Positions 1 through 9,167 of a DNA stretch of 64,000 nucleotides are shown piece after piece. The position numbers and the translations under genes are program-made. The notes beneath the pieces were generated by a model. The model worked only from the letters and a program-made list of their open reading frames with translations, was not told the DNA's origin and ran no database searches. This DNA is from Gemmatimonadota bacterium. Its GTDB lineage: Bacteria > Gemmatimonadota > Gemmatimonadetes > Longimicrobiales > Gaopeijiaceae. The stretch spans positions 40,493 to 104,492 of the forward strand of contig SHZR01000007.1 of the NCBI GenBank assembly GCA_009692205.1, in the 5' to 3' direction. Every line of letters begins with the position of its first letter. Position 1 is the stretch's first letter.

Positions 1-121
1 TGCCGGGTCGACGCCCTGCCGGCATCGTAGGCTCAGCGCCCCACCCCGACTGGAGGTTCAGGTCATTGCACGCTCGCTCCCGCCGGGACCACTAGCCGCG
101 CTCGCGGCTTCGACTTCGCCG

Positions 122-844
122 GTGAACCCTGCCATGCCTGCGCTACCGGACCTCGCGGCGCGGCATCAGCAGCCGGAGCTGATGGACGCTCCGGGTCTCG
201 ATCGGGCGCGTCACCTGCACGCGCTTCAAGCTCTGGAGCGCGTGAACCTCGTGTCGCTCACCGCCGCACGCCTTTGGGCAGAGGTGCGCGCCCTCGCCCG
301 AGACCGCGTGCGGCCGGTCCGCGTGCTGGACGTCGCGTGCGGTGGAGGGGACGTGCTGCTGGACGTCGCGCGCCGGGCCAGCCGCCACGGAGTGGAGGTC
401 GACCTGTGCGGCTGCGATGTGAGCGCGGTCGCGCTGGATCGTGCGCGAGCGCGTGCGGAAGGGTTGAAGACCACCAGGTTCCTGGCCGTCGACGTCCTGC
501 GGGAGGAGATACTGGGTCCTTACGACGTGGTGTGCTCGTCGCTCTTCCTGCACCATCTCTCCCGCGCTGATGCGATGGTGCTGCTGCGCGCCATGGCGCG
601 TGCGAGCCGGCGTGTGCTGCTTGTGCAGGATCTCCGGCGGTCGCGCCTAGGGTACGCTTTCGCGTGGATCGGACTGCACGTGCTCACGACGTCCGATGTG
701 GCGCGGTTCGACGGGCCAGTCTCCGTGCGGGCCGCCTACACACTCGCGGAGGCCCGTACGCTCGCCGCAGACGCCGGGCTCGAGGGTGCCGTCATCCGAG
801 CCCGCTGGCCGCAGCGGTTTACGATCCGGTGGGCGAGGCCATGA
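122..844 (+). CDS. Class I SAM-dependent methyltransferase of a type III PKS cassette
   Basis: Predicted 240-residue methyltransferase. The SAM-binding glycine loop (LDVACGGGD) lies near residues 68-76 and is followed by an acidic strand end (DLCGCD). The N-terminal part (QPELMDAPGLD) resembles methyltransferases found beside type III polyketide synthases. The start used is GTG; an ATG four codons downstream is an alternative, and neither has a clear ribosome binding site. The stop overlaps the next start as ATGA, so it is probably translationally coupled to the flavoprotein and the PKS. By analogy with the Streptomyces griseus srsABC operon (PKS, methyltransferase, flavoprotein) it would methylate a resorcinol, quinone or pyrone product; the substrate itself is inference. 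The 121 bases before it hold nothing I recognise. Confidence 0.85.
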   Translation: MNPAMPALPDLAARHQQPELMDAPGLDRARHLHALQALERVNLVSLTAARLWAEVRALARDRVRPVRVLDVACGGGDVLLDVARRASRHGVEVDLCGCDVSAVALDRARARAEGLKTTRFLAVDVLREEILGPYDVVCSSLFLHHLSRADAMVLLRAMARASRRVLLVQDLRRSRLGYAFAWIGLHVLTTSDVARFDGPVSVRAAYTLAEARTLAADAGLEGAVIRARWPQRFTIRWARP

Positions 845-1977
845 CCGACTGGGACGTGGTCGTCGTCGGCGCCGGGCCCGCGGGCACAGCGGCCGCCATC
901 GAGCTCGCGCGGCAAGGGGCGTCGGTGCTCCTCCTCGACCGCACGCGCTTCCCGCGCTGGAAGGTGTGCGGGGCGTGTCTGAGCCCGGGGGCGCTATCGC
1001 TCTTGGGAGCGCTGGGGCTCGAGGGTCTGCCCGCGCGCCTGGGCGCCGTGCCCCTCGCACGGCTCGTGCTGAGCTCCCGCGCGGGGACGGTACGCGTGCC
1101 GCTCGACGGCTCGATGGCGATCTCCCGCGCGGCGCTAGACCTCGCGCTGGTGCACGCGACGGAACATGCCGGTGTCGCGTTCTGGCCGGGTGCGCGAGCC
1201 GTTCTGGGCCCACCGGAGCGGGACCTGCGCGTCCTCCGAGTTGTCCGTGACGGCGTGGAGGTCGACGTCGCCGCGCGCGTGGTGATCGACGCCACGGGTC
1301 TCGGTCGTGGCCTCGACGAGGACGGTCGAGAGACGAGCGCTGCGGCGCCGCGCGCCCGCGTGGGAATCGGGGCGGAACTCGACGAGCCTGCCTATCCCGT
1401 GTCTCGGGGGGATCTGCACATGGTGGTCGGCCGCGCCGGCTATGTGGGCCTCGTACGGGTCGAGGGCGGTGCGCTCAATGTGGCTGCGGCAGTCGATCCG
1501 GGCGCGCTCCGCACCGCAACGCCTCAAGAGGTCGCGAACGGCGTTCTCGCGGAGGCGGGCCGACCGGCACTGGCGCATGCGGCCCACCACGGCTGGCGGG
1601 GTACGCCGTCGCTCATGCGGGCTGCCGGCGACGTCGGCGGGGAGCGGCTCTTTCGCCTGGGCGACGCGGCAGGCTACGCGGAGCCCTTCACGGGCGAGGG
1701 CATCTGCTGGGCGCTCGGCGACGGCCATTCGGCCGCGACGCTCGCGGCCCGCGCGGTCGAGGGATGGCACGGCGACCTGCTGGTCGAGTGGCGGACGTAC
1801 CGCCGCGAGCGCAGGCGAAGCTCGGAGCGTCTCTGCCGCGCGCTCGCGGGGGCGCTGCGCCGTCCGTGGATGGTGGACGCGGCGGTCGCGTCCCTGCGTA
1901 TCGCGCCTACGCTCGCCGGTCCGTTCGTGCGGCGAGCGGGTCGCGCGCCGGAGCCGCTCGCGGCGCTGCCCGTATGA
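841..1977 (+). CDS. FAD-dependent oxidoreductase/monooxygenase (geranylgeranyl reductase/UbiH-like) of the PKS cassette
   Basis: 378-residue flavoprotein. The N-terminal dinucleotide-binding motif GAGPAG is at residues 10-15, followed by FPRWKVCG, which is typical of the geranylgeranyl-reductase/halogenase-like FAD family. The second FAD motif (RLGDAAGYAEPFTGEGI) is near residue 273. The ATG chosen overlaps the upstream methyltransferase stop (ATGA); a longer reading frame upstream exists, but it would run through the methyltransferase gene. The stop again overlaps the PKS start by ATGA. In known phenolic-lipid operons the flavoprotein hydroxylates the aromatic ring, giving a quinone. Whether this one hydroxylates or reduces cannot be told from sequence alone. 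Confidence 0.87.
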   Translation: MTDWDVVVVGAGPAGTAAAIELARQGASVLLLDRTRFPRWKVCGACLSPGALSLLGALGLEGLPARLGAVPLARLVLSSRAGTVRVPLDGSMAISRAALDLALVHATEHAGVAFWPGARAVLGPPERDLRVLRVVRDGVEVDVAARVVIDATGLGRGLDEDGRETSAAAPRARVGIGAELDEPAYPVSRGDLHMVVGRAGYVGLVRVEGGALNVAAAVDPGALRTATPQEVANGVLAEAGRPALAHAAHHGWRGTPSLMRAAGDVGGERLFRLGDAAGYAEPFTGEGICWALGDGHSAATLAARAVEGWHGDLLVEWRTYRRERRRSSERLCRALAGALRRPWMVDAAVASLRIAPTLAGPFVRRAGRAPEPLAALPV

Positions 1978-3065
1978 CGATGGCGCTCGTGGGGTTCGGA
2001 ACGGCCGTGCCGGAGCACGCGCTCACCCAAGAGGAAGCGGTCGAGCTGCACTCGACCCTGTGCGAGATCGACCTGAACCGCTCGCGCACGTTACGCGCGC
2101 TCTACCGACGCTCGGGCGTATCGCGGCGGCACAGCGTGTTGCTGGACAAGTCCTGCGGCCCCCTCCTCGGGCGGCAGACGTTCTACCCACCCGCGCGGGA
2201 CGACGCGGACGAGGGACCCACGACGGCCCACCGGATGGAACGGTATGAGGCCCACGCGCCGGCCCTCGCGACCACGGCCGCGGCCTCCGCGCTGCACGCC
2301 GCTGGGCTCCGGGGCGGTGAGGTGACCCACGTGGTGACGGTGTCGTGCACGGGGTTTGTCGCTCCGGGGACGGACACGCGCGTGATCGAGGCGCTCGGGC
2401 TGCCGCCGACCACGCAACGCACGCACGTCGGCTTCATGGGCTGCCACGCGGCCCTGAACGCGCTGCGGGTCGCCGACTCGCTCGTGAGCGCGGATCCGGC
2501 CGCGGTCGTGCTGGTGTGCTCGGTGGAACTGTGCAGCCTGCACTTCGCGTACGGCTGGAATCCCGAGATGCTGGTGCCGAACGCCCTCTTCGCCGACGGT
2601 GCGGCCGCGGTGGTGGGTAGGGCCGCGCCGGGCAACGGCAGCGACTGGCGGATCGCGTCGTCCGCCACGCTGCTCATCCCCGACTCCGGGGGCGACATGT
2701 CGTGGCGCATCGGCGATCACGGCTTCCGCATGACGCTCTCCGCGCGGGTCCCCGACCTGGTCGCGGGGGGGCTCGGGGATTGGCTGCGGGGCTGGCTGGG
2801 CGCCAACGGACTCGACCTCGGGGACGTGGGGTCTTGGGCCGTGCATCCAGGGGGCCCGCGCATCCTTGGCGCGGTGGAGCGCGCGGCGGGGCTCACCCCG
2901 GACCAGACCCGGGTGTCCCGCGGGGTGCTAGCCGACTTCGGCAACATGTCGTCGGCCACGGTGTTATTCACCTTGGATCGCCTGCGCTCCGAGGGCGCTC
3001 CCGGGCCGTGCGTGGCGCTCGCGCTCGGTCCCGGCTTGGTCGCAGAGGCCATGCTGATCGTATAA
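1974..3065 (+). CDS. Type III polyketide synthase (chalcone/stilbene synthase family)
   Basis: 363 residues, the normal length for a homodimeric type III PKS. The catalytic triad is visible: Cys157 in GFMGCHAALNA, His291 in AVHPGGPRIL, and Asn324 in FGNMSSATVLF. The GGPRIL and GNMSSA signatures separate it from ketoacyl synthase III. The start is the ATG overlapping the flavoprotein stop. It should condense malonyl-CoA onto an acyl-CoA starter to make a resorcinol, pyrone or acylphloroglucinol; the starter and chain length are unknown. It closes a three-gene transcription unit (methyltransferase, flavoprotein, PKS), a layout known for alkylresorcinol and alkylquinone operons in actinobacteria. 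No prenyltransferase or acyl carrier protein is seen in the part of the locus present here. Confidence 0.93.
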   Translation: MTMALVGFGTAVPEHALTQEEAVELHSTLCEIDLNRSRTLRALYRRSGVSRRHSVLLDKSCGPLLGRQTFYPPARDDADEGPTTAHRMERYEAHAPALATTAAASALHAAGLRGGEVTHVVTVSCTGFVAPGTDTRVIEALGLPPTTQRTHVGFMGCHAALNALRVADSLVSADPAAVVLVCSVELCSLHFAYGWNPEMLVPNALFADGAAAVVGRAAPGNGSDWRIASSATLLIPDSGGDMSWRIGDHGFRMTLSARVPDLVAGGLGDWLRGWLGANGLDLGDVGSWAVHPGGPRILGAVERAAGLTPDQTRVSRGVLADFGNMSSATVLFTLDRLRSEGAPGPCVALALGPGLVAEAMLIV

Positions 3066-3082
3066 CGTTCGGGGGAGGACGC

Positions 3083-4708
3083 ATGCTCCAGCCCCGCTCG
3101 CCCCGCCCGTCGTTCTGGTTGCTCGCCGCGCTGGTCGCGCCCATGTCCGTGGCTTCGCCGCTGGCAGGGCAGACGATCGACGTGGTGGAGATGACCGTGG
3201 CGGACGTCCAAGCCGGCTACGCCGCGGGCCATTTCACCGCGGTCGAGCTCACGCGGGCGTTCCTGGAGCGGATCGAGCGGTACGAGGGACGCTACAACGC
3301 GTTCATCTCGATGAACCCGGATGCGCTCACCGTCGCAGCCGCGCTGGACGCGGAGTACGCGAGGTCCGGGCTCCGCGGTCCCTTGCACGGCGTCCCGATC
3401 GTCATCAAGGACAACATCGACTACGCCGGCTTGGTCACCACGGCCGGGTGGGAGGGCTTCAGCGCGGGAGCCGGCGGCGTCGACATGGTGCCCGGCGACG
3501 ACGCCGCGGTGGTGACACGCCTGCGCGAGGCCGGCGCGATCATCCTCGGGAAGACGAACCTCCCCGACTTCGCGTTGAACGGGACGCGCACCCGGAGCAG
3601 CGTGGCCGGGGAGACGCTCAACCCGTACCGCACCGACAAGGTGCCGGGCGGCTCGAGTGGCGGAACCGCCACGGCGGTCAACGCGAGCTTCGCGGTGCTC
3701 GGAGTCGGAACGGAGACGGGCGGATCGATCCAGAATCCCGCTTCCGCTCAGGGCCTCGTGGGCTTGAAGCCCACCTACGGCCTGGTGCCGCTCGAGGGCG
3801 TGGTGCCGGTCAACGCCGCGTATCTGGACGTGATCGGCCCCCTCACGCGGACCGTGGCCGACGCGGCGACCGTGCTCGACGTGCTGGCCGGTCCGTTCGC
3901 CGAGGACGTGTCGACTTACGCGGCCGCAGGTCACACGCCCGAGGGCGGCTATACCGCAACCCTCGCGTCCGCAACGCTGTCGGGGAGGCGATTCGGCTTG
4001 TTCGGCCAGGGGTGGCGGGTCGATCGCCTTCCGCTGGATCCCCTGACCGAGCGGCTCTACGGGGACGCGGCGGATGCCTTGGTCGCGCTCGGTGCCAAAG
4101 TCTTGGAGGACCCCTTCTACGGGTCCGGCTTTGCCGAGTTGTACGACGCGCGCCCGGACGTGCCGTCAGAAGGAACCGTCGACCTGCTCGCGTACATGCA
4201 GGGCCTCGGAGACGGCGCCGCGTTCCACACCATCGAGGAGTGGGAGCGCCTGACGGGCCTCGAGTTTCGGGCGGGTGTTCGAGGGGAGGACGACCGTCCG
4301 GTCACGTCCGAGCCGCCCACCCGTCGAGGCTCGACCGAGGAGGGCGACGCCTACGAGGCGTGGCGCCAGCAGCTTCGGGAGCGTTTCCGCAGCGTGCTCG
4401 AGCGGTACGATCTCGACGGGCTCTTCTTTCCCCAGGCGGCGGAGCCCAATCGGAACCTCGTCGAGGATCCCGCCCGCCCGGAGTACGCTCCCAACAACTG
4501 GCCCGAGATCCCGAGCAATATCGTGAATGATCTCGGAGTGCCGGTGGTGACGGTGCCGTACGCCTACTACGAGGACGGAACGCCCTTCGTGGTCGCCCTG
4601 ATCGGGGACACGTGGACCGAGGCCGACCTCCTCGGGTATGCGTTCGTCTTCGAGCAGGCGACGCGCGCACGCAGGCCGCCCATGCTGTCCCCGGCCGCCG
4701 ACCGCTGA
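3083..4708 (+). CDS. Secreted amidase of the amidase-signature family
   Basis: 541 residues. An N-terminal signal peptide (hydrophobic run WLLAALVAPMSVASPLAG) probably is cleaved before Q-T-I. The amidase-signature Ser-cisSer-Lys triad is visible: Lys109 in VIKDNIDYAG, the cis-Ser at 191/192 in PGGSSGG, and the nucleophile Ser215 in GTETGGSIQNPAS. The ATG at 3083 is preceded by a strong GGGGGAGGA ribosome binding site; a longer frame upstream overlaps the PKS gene and is rejected. Export is unusual compared with the cytoplasmic GatA subunit, so this is an envelope or periplasmic amide hydrolase rather than a tRNA amidotransferase. The substrate is unknown. It lies 17 bp after the PKS gene. 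Confidence 0.9.
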   Translation: MLQPRSPRPSFWLLAALVAPMSVASPLAGQTIDVVEMTVADVQAGYAAGHFTAVELTRAFLERIERYEGRYNAFISMNPDALTVAAALDAEYARSGLRGPLHGVPIVIKDNIDYAGLVTTAGWEGFSAGAGGVDMVPGDDAAVVTRLREAGAIILGKTNLPDFALNGTRTRSSVAGETLNPYRTDKVPGGSSGGTATAVNASFAVLGVGTETGGSIQNPASAQGLVGLKPTYGLVPLEGVVPVNAAYLDVIGPLTRTVADAATVLDVLAGPFAEDVSTYAAAGHTPEGGYTATLASATLSGRRFGLFGQGWRVDRLPLDPLTERLYGDAADALVALGAKVLEDPFYGSGFAELYDARPDVPSEGTVDLLAYMQGLGDGAAFHTIEEWERLTGLEFRAGVRGEDDRPVTSEPPTRRGSTEEGDAYEAWRQQLRERFRSVLERYDLDGLFFPQAAEPNRNLVEDPARPEYAPNNWPEIPSNIVNDLGVPVVTVPYAYYEDGTPFVVALIGDTWTEADLLGYAFVFEQATRARRPPMLSPAADR

Positions 4709-4788
4709 GGCCCGTTCTCAACAACCCGGCGTGTGGGCGTGTCTTCGGACCGTACAACGCCCCTGGGTACTCCTGACGAGGCAATAAC

Positions 4789-6135
4789 TTGCGTTCTCGA
4801 TATATCGTGTTCGGGCTGGCTTTGCTCGCGTTCGCTGCGCCGCTGGCGGCCCAAGAGGCCGGCACTGCGCGTCCGCGACTCTTCCTCGACTGCCACGCGC
4901 CGAACTGCGACCAACAGTACTTCCGCACCGAGATCAACTGGGTGAACTGGGTCAACGACCGCGCGGTCGCCGACCTCCACGTGATCGTCGGTGCCGTGAG
5001 CACAGGCTCAGGCGGCCGTGAGTACCAGCTGGACTTCATCGGTCCGACCGCCGTCGATCCCTACGAGGAGCAACACCGCTACACTCAGCTCGCCACGGAC
5101 ACCCAACGTGAGTCGCTCGACGGCCTCACGTTTGCGCTGGGGCTCGGGATCGCGCAGTGGGCGAGCACGCACGGGTTCGCTGGCATTGTGCAACTGCAGG
5201 GAGTGGGTCCCGAGGTCGGTGGGGCGACGCGGCGGCAGGTCTCGCAGGAGGAGGTCGACGACCCCTGGAACCTGTGGGTCTTCCGCATCAACGGGAGCAT
5301 GAATCGGAACAGCGAGGAGACCAGCAAGACCAGTCAGTTCAACGGCGGATTCAATGCCTCGCGCGTAACGCCCACGTGGAAGACGAGCACGAGTGCGTTC
5401 TTGAACCACAGACGCATCTACCGGCAGCTGTCGGGGGGGCGCGAGTTCCGTGACTATCCCACCGACTGGCGCGCGGGACAGCTCGTGGCATATGCGGTGG
5501 CGCAGCACTGGTCCCTGGGCGTCACAGGCTCGGTCGCGCGGCAAACGCAGGACAATCAGCTGCTGCAGGTGCGGGTGAACCCGGCGCTGGAGTACAGCTT
5601 CTTCCCCTACGAAGAGGCGACGCGGCGCTCGCTGACGGTCTTCTATACCGTGGGCCCGACGTATCACAAGTACTTCGAGACCACGATCTACGACCGGAAC
5701 CGGGAGCTGCAGTTCGCGCATTCGCTCGAGCTCAGCTTCGATTCGCAGCAACAGTGGGGCAACGCCGGCGTCAGCCTCCGGGCGTCCCACTACCTGCACG
5801 ACTTCAACCTCTCCAACCGGTCGATGTCCGGAAACGTCAACTATCGCATCACGCGGGGCGTCAGCCTCTTCGCGCAGGGAAACGTCGCGTGGGTGAGGGA
5901 CCAGATCTATCTGTCTGCGGACGGGGCGACCGACGAGGAGGCGCTGCTCAACCTCCGCCGTCAGGCGACCGATCGCGAGGACTCGTTCAGCTTCGGCCTG
6001 ACATTCCAGTTCGGCTCTATCTTCAACAACGTCGTGAACAACCGGTTCACAGGGATCCAGGGCTTCGGCGGACCCGGCGGCGGTGGTGGTGGTGGCAACT
6101 TCGGCGGCGGCGGACGCGGAGGTGGCGGGAACTAG
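4789..6135 (+). CDS. Secreted, probable outer-membrane beta-barrel protein with glycine-rich tail
   Basis: 448 residues from a TTG start with a GAGG site about six bases upstream. The signal peptide is clear (FGLALLAFAAPLAAQ). The body has many short strands of alternating hydrophobic and polar residues rich in Tyr, Trp, Arg and Asn, as expected for a barrel. The last 25 residues are almost pure Gly with scattered Phe, Asn and Arg, which is not a usual barrel end (these normally end in an aromatic residue). Two cysteines (C-H-A-P-N-C) sit just after the cleavage site. I do not recognise the family; proteins of this kind are often annotated as hypothetical. It is preceded by the secreted amidase. 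Confidence 0.75.
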   Translation: MRSRYIVFGLALLAFAAPLAAQEAGTARPRLFLDCHAPNCDQQYFRTEINWVNWVNDRAVADLHVIVGAVSTGSGGREYQLDFIGPTAVDPYEEQHRYTQLATDTQRESLDGLTFALGLGIAQWASTHGFAGIVQLQGVGPEVGGATRRQVSQEEVDDPWNLWVFRINGSMNRNSEETSKTSQFNGGFNASRVTPTWKTSTSAFLNHRRIYRQLSGGREFRDYPTDWRAGQLVAYAVAQHWSLGVTGSVARQTQDNQLLQVRVNPALEYSFFPYEEATRRSLTVFYTVGPTYHKYFETTIYDRNRELQFAHSLELSFDSQQQWGNAGVSLRASHYLHDFNLSNRSMSGNVNYRITRGVSLFAQGNVAWVRDQIYLSADGATDEEALLNLRRQATDREDSFSFGLTFQFGSIFNNVVNNRFTGIQGFGGPGGGGGGGNFGGGGRGGGGN

Positions 6136-6151
6136 CGGCTCGCCTGGCCGA

Positions 6152-6181
6152 TTGATCGGTCCGGCCGACCTTCCCTACCTT
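6152..6181 (+). promoter_or_regulatory. Candidate promoter for yebC
   Basis: TTGATC at 6152-6157 and TACCTT at 6176-6181 are separated by 18 bp, giving a sigma70-like promoter about 35 bp before the yebC GTG. It would start a new transcription unit after the barrel gene. The hexamers are only partial matches. Confidence 0.35.
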
Positions 6182-6216
6182 ATCAGGACCTGGATTCCAA
6201 CGAGCGAGAAGGTCCT

Positions 6217-6963
6217 GTGTCCGGCCATAACAAGTGGTCCCAGATCAAGCGGAAGAAGGGGGTCACCGACGCCAAGCGCGGTGCCCTCTTCACCAAGCTC
6301 ATCCGTGAGATCACGGTCGCGGCTCGCGAGGGAGGCGGAAGTCCCGAAGCCAACGCGCGCCTGCGACTCGCGGTCGAGACCGCCAGAGACGCCTCGATGC
6401 CCTCCGAGAACATCGAGCGCGCCATCAAGCGCGGAACCGGCGAGCTGGAGGGGGTCAGCTACGAGGCCGTCACGTACGAGGGGTACGGGCCAGGCGGCGT
6501 CGCCCTTTTGATCGATTGCCTCACCGACAACACCAACAGGGCCGTCTCGGACGTCCGCTTCGCCCTCAGCCGTTTCGAAGGCTCGCTCGGGACGGGCGGC
6601 TCGGTCGCCTGGCAGTTCGACCGCAAGGGCCACATCGTGGTCGACGCCTCACGCCACAGCGAGGACGCCGTGTTCGAAGCGGCGATCGAGGCCGGTGCCG
6701 AGGACGTGACGAGCGGCGCGGGGGAGCACGTGGTCACGGCCGATATGCACAAGTTCCATGCGGTGAAGGAGGCGCTGGAGCGGGCGGGCATCGCCATCTC
6801 GTCGGCCGAGCTCACGCGCGTGCCGAAGGTCGAAGTCTCCGTGTCCGGCAAGCCGGCTGAGAAGCTCATCAAGCTGCTCGACGCGCTCGACGAGATCGAC
6901 GACGTCCAGAAGGTGCACTCCAACGCCGACATCGACGAGGCCGTACTCGCTACGGTGGGCTAA
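6217..6963 (+). CDS. yebC: YebC/PmpR/TACO1-family protein
   Basis: 248 residues, full family length. The N-terminus SGHNKWSQIKRKKGVTDAKR is diagnostic, and KGTGELEGVSYEAVTYEGYG-type residues follow in the second domain. Members act as transcription regulators or as ribosome-associated factors easing translation of proline stretches. The start is GTG. It lies immediately upstream of ruvC, ruvA and ruvB, a widely conserved arrangement (yebC-ruvC-ruvA-ruvB), which supports the assignment. Confidence 0.97.
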   Translation: MSGHNKWSQIKRKKGVTDAKRGALFTKLIREITVAAREGGGSPEANARLRLAVETARDASMPSENIERAIKRGTGELEGVSYEAVTYEGYGPGGVALLIDCLTDNTNRAVSDVRFALSRFEGSLGTGGSVAWQFDRKGHIVVDASRHSEDAVFEAAIEAGAEDVTSGAGEHVVTADMHKFHAVKEALERAGIAISSAELTRVPKVEVSVSGKPAEKLIKLLDALDEIDDVQKVHSNADIDEAVLATVG

Positions 6964-7023
6964 CTGTGCAGAGCATCCCTAGGGGGCGGCACGCCTGACC
7001 GGCCGGGGGCCCCGAGCGAGGTC

Positions 7024-7503
7024 GTGGTCATGGGGATCGATCCGGGCACGGCCGTCACGGGGTACGGCGTGGTCACGCGACGGGGCCCGGGAGCGGTCAC
7101 GCTGCGCGAGTGTGGCGTCATCAAGACGTCGCCCGAGCTGCCTCTCGCGGAGCGCATCCGCGACATCTACGATGGCGTCGCCGCGCTCATCGAGCGCCAC
7201 CGACCGTTCGCGGTCTCCGTCGAGGACGTGTTCCAGGGCAAGAACGCGCAGAGCGCGCTCAAGCTCGGCCACGCGCGAGGCGCGATCCTGCTCGCTGCGG
7301 CCCACGCGCGCGTCCAGATCGCGGAGTACGCACCGCGTGAGATCAAGAAGGCCGTGGTCGGAAACGGCAACGCCACCAAAGACCAGGTCGCTTTCATGGT
7401 GCAGCAGCAGCTCCGTCTGAAGACCCCGCCTTCTCCGTCCGATGCCGCGGACGGCGTGGCCGCTGCGCTCTGCCACTGCATGATCGGAACGTTTCCCTCG
7501 TGA
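7024..7503 (+). CDS. ruvC: Crossover junction endodeoxyribonuclease RuvC
   Basis: 159 residues. The first catalytic aspartate is in MGIDPGTAVTGYGVV, the catalytic Glu lies in VSVEDVFQGKNAQSALKLG, and the C-terminal acidic residues are in SDAADGVAAALCH. It cuts Holliday junctions bound by RuvAB. The start is GTG at 7024, or the ATG two codons later, which gives the more usual N-terminus MGIDPG. It is followed after 13 bp by ruvA, so the resolvasome genes form one unit. Confidence 0.97.
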   Translation: MVMGIDPGTAVTGYGVVTRRGPGAVTLRECGVIKTSPELPLAERIRDIYDGVAALIERHRPFAVSVEDVFQGKNAQSALKLGHARGAILLAAAHARVQIAEYAPREIKKAVVGNGNATKDQVAFMVQQQLRLKTPPSPSDAADGVAAALCHCMIGTFPS

Positions 7504-7516
7504 GGCGGAGTCGCTC

Positions 7517-8098
7517 GTGATTTCACGTATCCAGGGCGTCATCCTCACCCGTGAGGGGAGCCGCGTCGAGGTCGAGACGAAAGGCGGCGTGGTCTACGAG
7601 GTCGAGGTGCCGCTGACGGTGCTGCAGCGCCTGCCCCAACCGGGAGACCTCGTCGAGTTGCGCACGGTCCAGATCGTGACCGAGAGCTCGGTGGCGCTCT
7701 ACGGCTTCCTCTCCGTTCACGAGCGGGCGCTCTTCCAGCGGCTGCTCAGCGCGTCGGGAGTGGGCCCGAAGCTCGCGCTGTCGATGATGTCCACGTATTC
7801 GGCCGAGCGCCTCGCGCGCGCCCTCATCGACAAGGACCACTCCGCGCTCCAGCAGGTCCCCGGCATCGGAAGGAAGACTGCCGAGAGGCTGGCGCTCGAG
7901 CTGTCGGATCGGGTGGCCGACCTCGCGTTCATCACGCCGACGGAGCGCTCCGACGTCGGCGTCGCCCAGGAGGCGGTGCAGGCGCTGATCAAGCTCGGGT
8001 ACAACTTCGCGGACGCGCACCGGGCGGTGCGGACGGCGCTCGAAGCGGGCACGCCCAAGAGCGCCGAGGAGTTGATCCGCCGGGCGCTCGAGGGCTGA
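7517..8098 (+). CDS. ruvA: Holliday junction DNA helicase subunit RuvA
   Basis: 193 residues from a GTG start. The N-terminal OB-fold begins with ISRIQGVI. Two helix-hairpin-helix motifs follow ([15 protein letters not shown] and [17 protein letters not shown]), then the C-terminal domain that binds RuvB ([22 protein letters not shown] region). It tetramerises on the four-way junction and loads RuvB. It sits between ruvC and ruvB. Confidence 0.97.
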   Translation: MISRIQGVILTREGSRVEVETKGGVVYEVEVPLTVLQRLPQPGDLVELRTVQIVTESSVALYGFLSVHERALFQRLLSASGVGPKLALSMMSTYSAERLARALIDKDHSALQQVPGIGRKTAERLALELSDRVADLAFITPTERSDVGVAQEAVQALIKLGYNFADAHRAVRTALEAGTPKSAEELIRRALEG

Positions 8099-8107
8099 CC
8101 CGCGTGC

Positions 8108-8113
8108 TAGATT
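8108..8113 (+). promoter_or_regulatory. Candidate -10 box before ruvB (leaderless type)
   Basis: TAGATT ends seven bases before the ruvB ATG. No ribosome binding site is visible, so transcription from this box would give a leaderless message. No good -35 is seen. Confidence 0.35.
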
Positions 8114-8120
8114 CCGCGCC

Positions 8121-9167
8121 ATGACCGAGAAGACGCACATCACGACTCCGGAGCCCCTCTCGGAGGACGTGCAGACGGAGCCCTCGCTTCGGCCGCAGAG
8201 GCTGGCGGAGTTCATCGGTCAGGCGAAGGTGTGCGACGCGCTGCAGATCGCGATCGACGCGGCGAAGCAGCGCCGGGAGCCGCTCGACCACCTCCTCTTC
8301 CACGGCCCGCCGGGCCTGGGCAAGACCACGCTCGCCTCGCTCATCGCACGGGAGATGGGCGTGAACTTCAAGGCGACGTCGGGCCCGGTGCTGGAGAAGC
8401 CCGCCGATCTCGTGGGCATGCTCACGAACCAGCGCGAGGGCGACGTCCTCTTCATCGATGAGATCCATCGTCTGCGGCCGGTCATCGAGGAGTTTCTGTA
8501 CCCGGCCATGGAGGACTGGAAGATCGAGATCCGGCTCTCCGATGGTCCCAAAGCGCACACGATGACGATGAAGATCGAGCCCTTCACGCTGGTGGGGGCG
8601 ACTACGCGCTTCGGCCTGCTGACCGCGCCGATGCGGGCGCGTTTCGGCATCGTGCAGCGGCTCAACTTCTATCCGCCCGAAGAACTCGCGTACATCGTGC
8701 GCCGGAGCGCCACGCTGCTGGGCGTGCGCACGACGGAGGAAGGCGCGGTCGAGCTCGCCAAGCGGTCGCGCGGCACGCCCCGCGTGGCGAATAGGCTCCT
8801 CCGTCGCGTGCGGGACTACGCCCAGGTGAAGGCGGACGGATTCATCGACATCGATGTGGCGCGCGACGCGCTGCGCATGCTCGACGTGGACGAGTACGGC
8901 CTCGACGAGATGGACGCTCATGTCCTCAAGACGCTCATCGAGAAGTTCGAGGGAGGCCCAGTGGGTCTGAACTCGCTCGCCGTGGCCATGGGCGAGGACG
9001 CGACCACCCTGGAGGAGGTCTACGAGCCCTTCCTCATCATGGAGGGCTTCCTCAAGCGGACGCCCCAGGGGCGCGTGGCGACCCCGCGCGCGTTCCGGCG
9101 ATTTGGGTACACGCTTCCGGCGAGGGACGTCAGGGACCAGGGAACACTGTTCGTCGACGAGGGATGA
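8121..9167 (+). CDS. ruvB: Holliday junction branch migration ATPase RuvB
   Basis: 348 residues. The Walker A motif [11 protein letters not shown] lies near residues 62-72, Walker B/DEIH is [11 protein letters not shown], sensor 1 is [18 protein letters not shown] with the arginine finger, and the C-terminal winged helix ([16 protein letters not shown]) contacts DNA. It forms the hexameric motor for branch migration. The stop overlaps the queA ATG (ATGA). Confidence 0.98.
   Translation: MTEKTHITTPEPLSEDVQTEPSLRPQRLAEFIGQAKVCDALQIAIDAAKQRREPLDHLLFHGPPGLGKTTLASLIAREMGVNFKATSGPVLEKPADLVGMLTNQREGDVLFIDEIHRLRPVIEEFLYPAMEDWKIEIRLSDGPKAHTMTMKIEPFTLVGATTRFGLLTAPMRARFGIVQRLNFYPPEELAYIVRRSATLLGVRTTEEGAVELAKRSRGTPRVANRLLRRVRDYAQVKADGFIDIDVARDALRMLDVDEYGLDEMDAHVLKTLIEKFEGGPVGLNSLAVAMGEDATTLEEVYEPFLIMEGFLKRTPQGRVATPRAFRRFGYTLPARDVRDQGTLFVDEG

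Noticed and set aside
1974..3065. Ketoacyl-ACP synthase III instead of a type III PKS
   Set aside because: GGPRIL and GNMSSA signatures, length and gene neighbours fit the chalcone-synthase family better.
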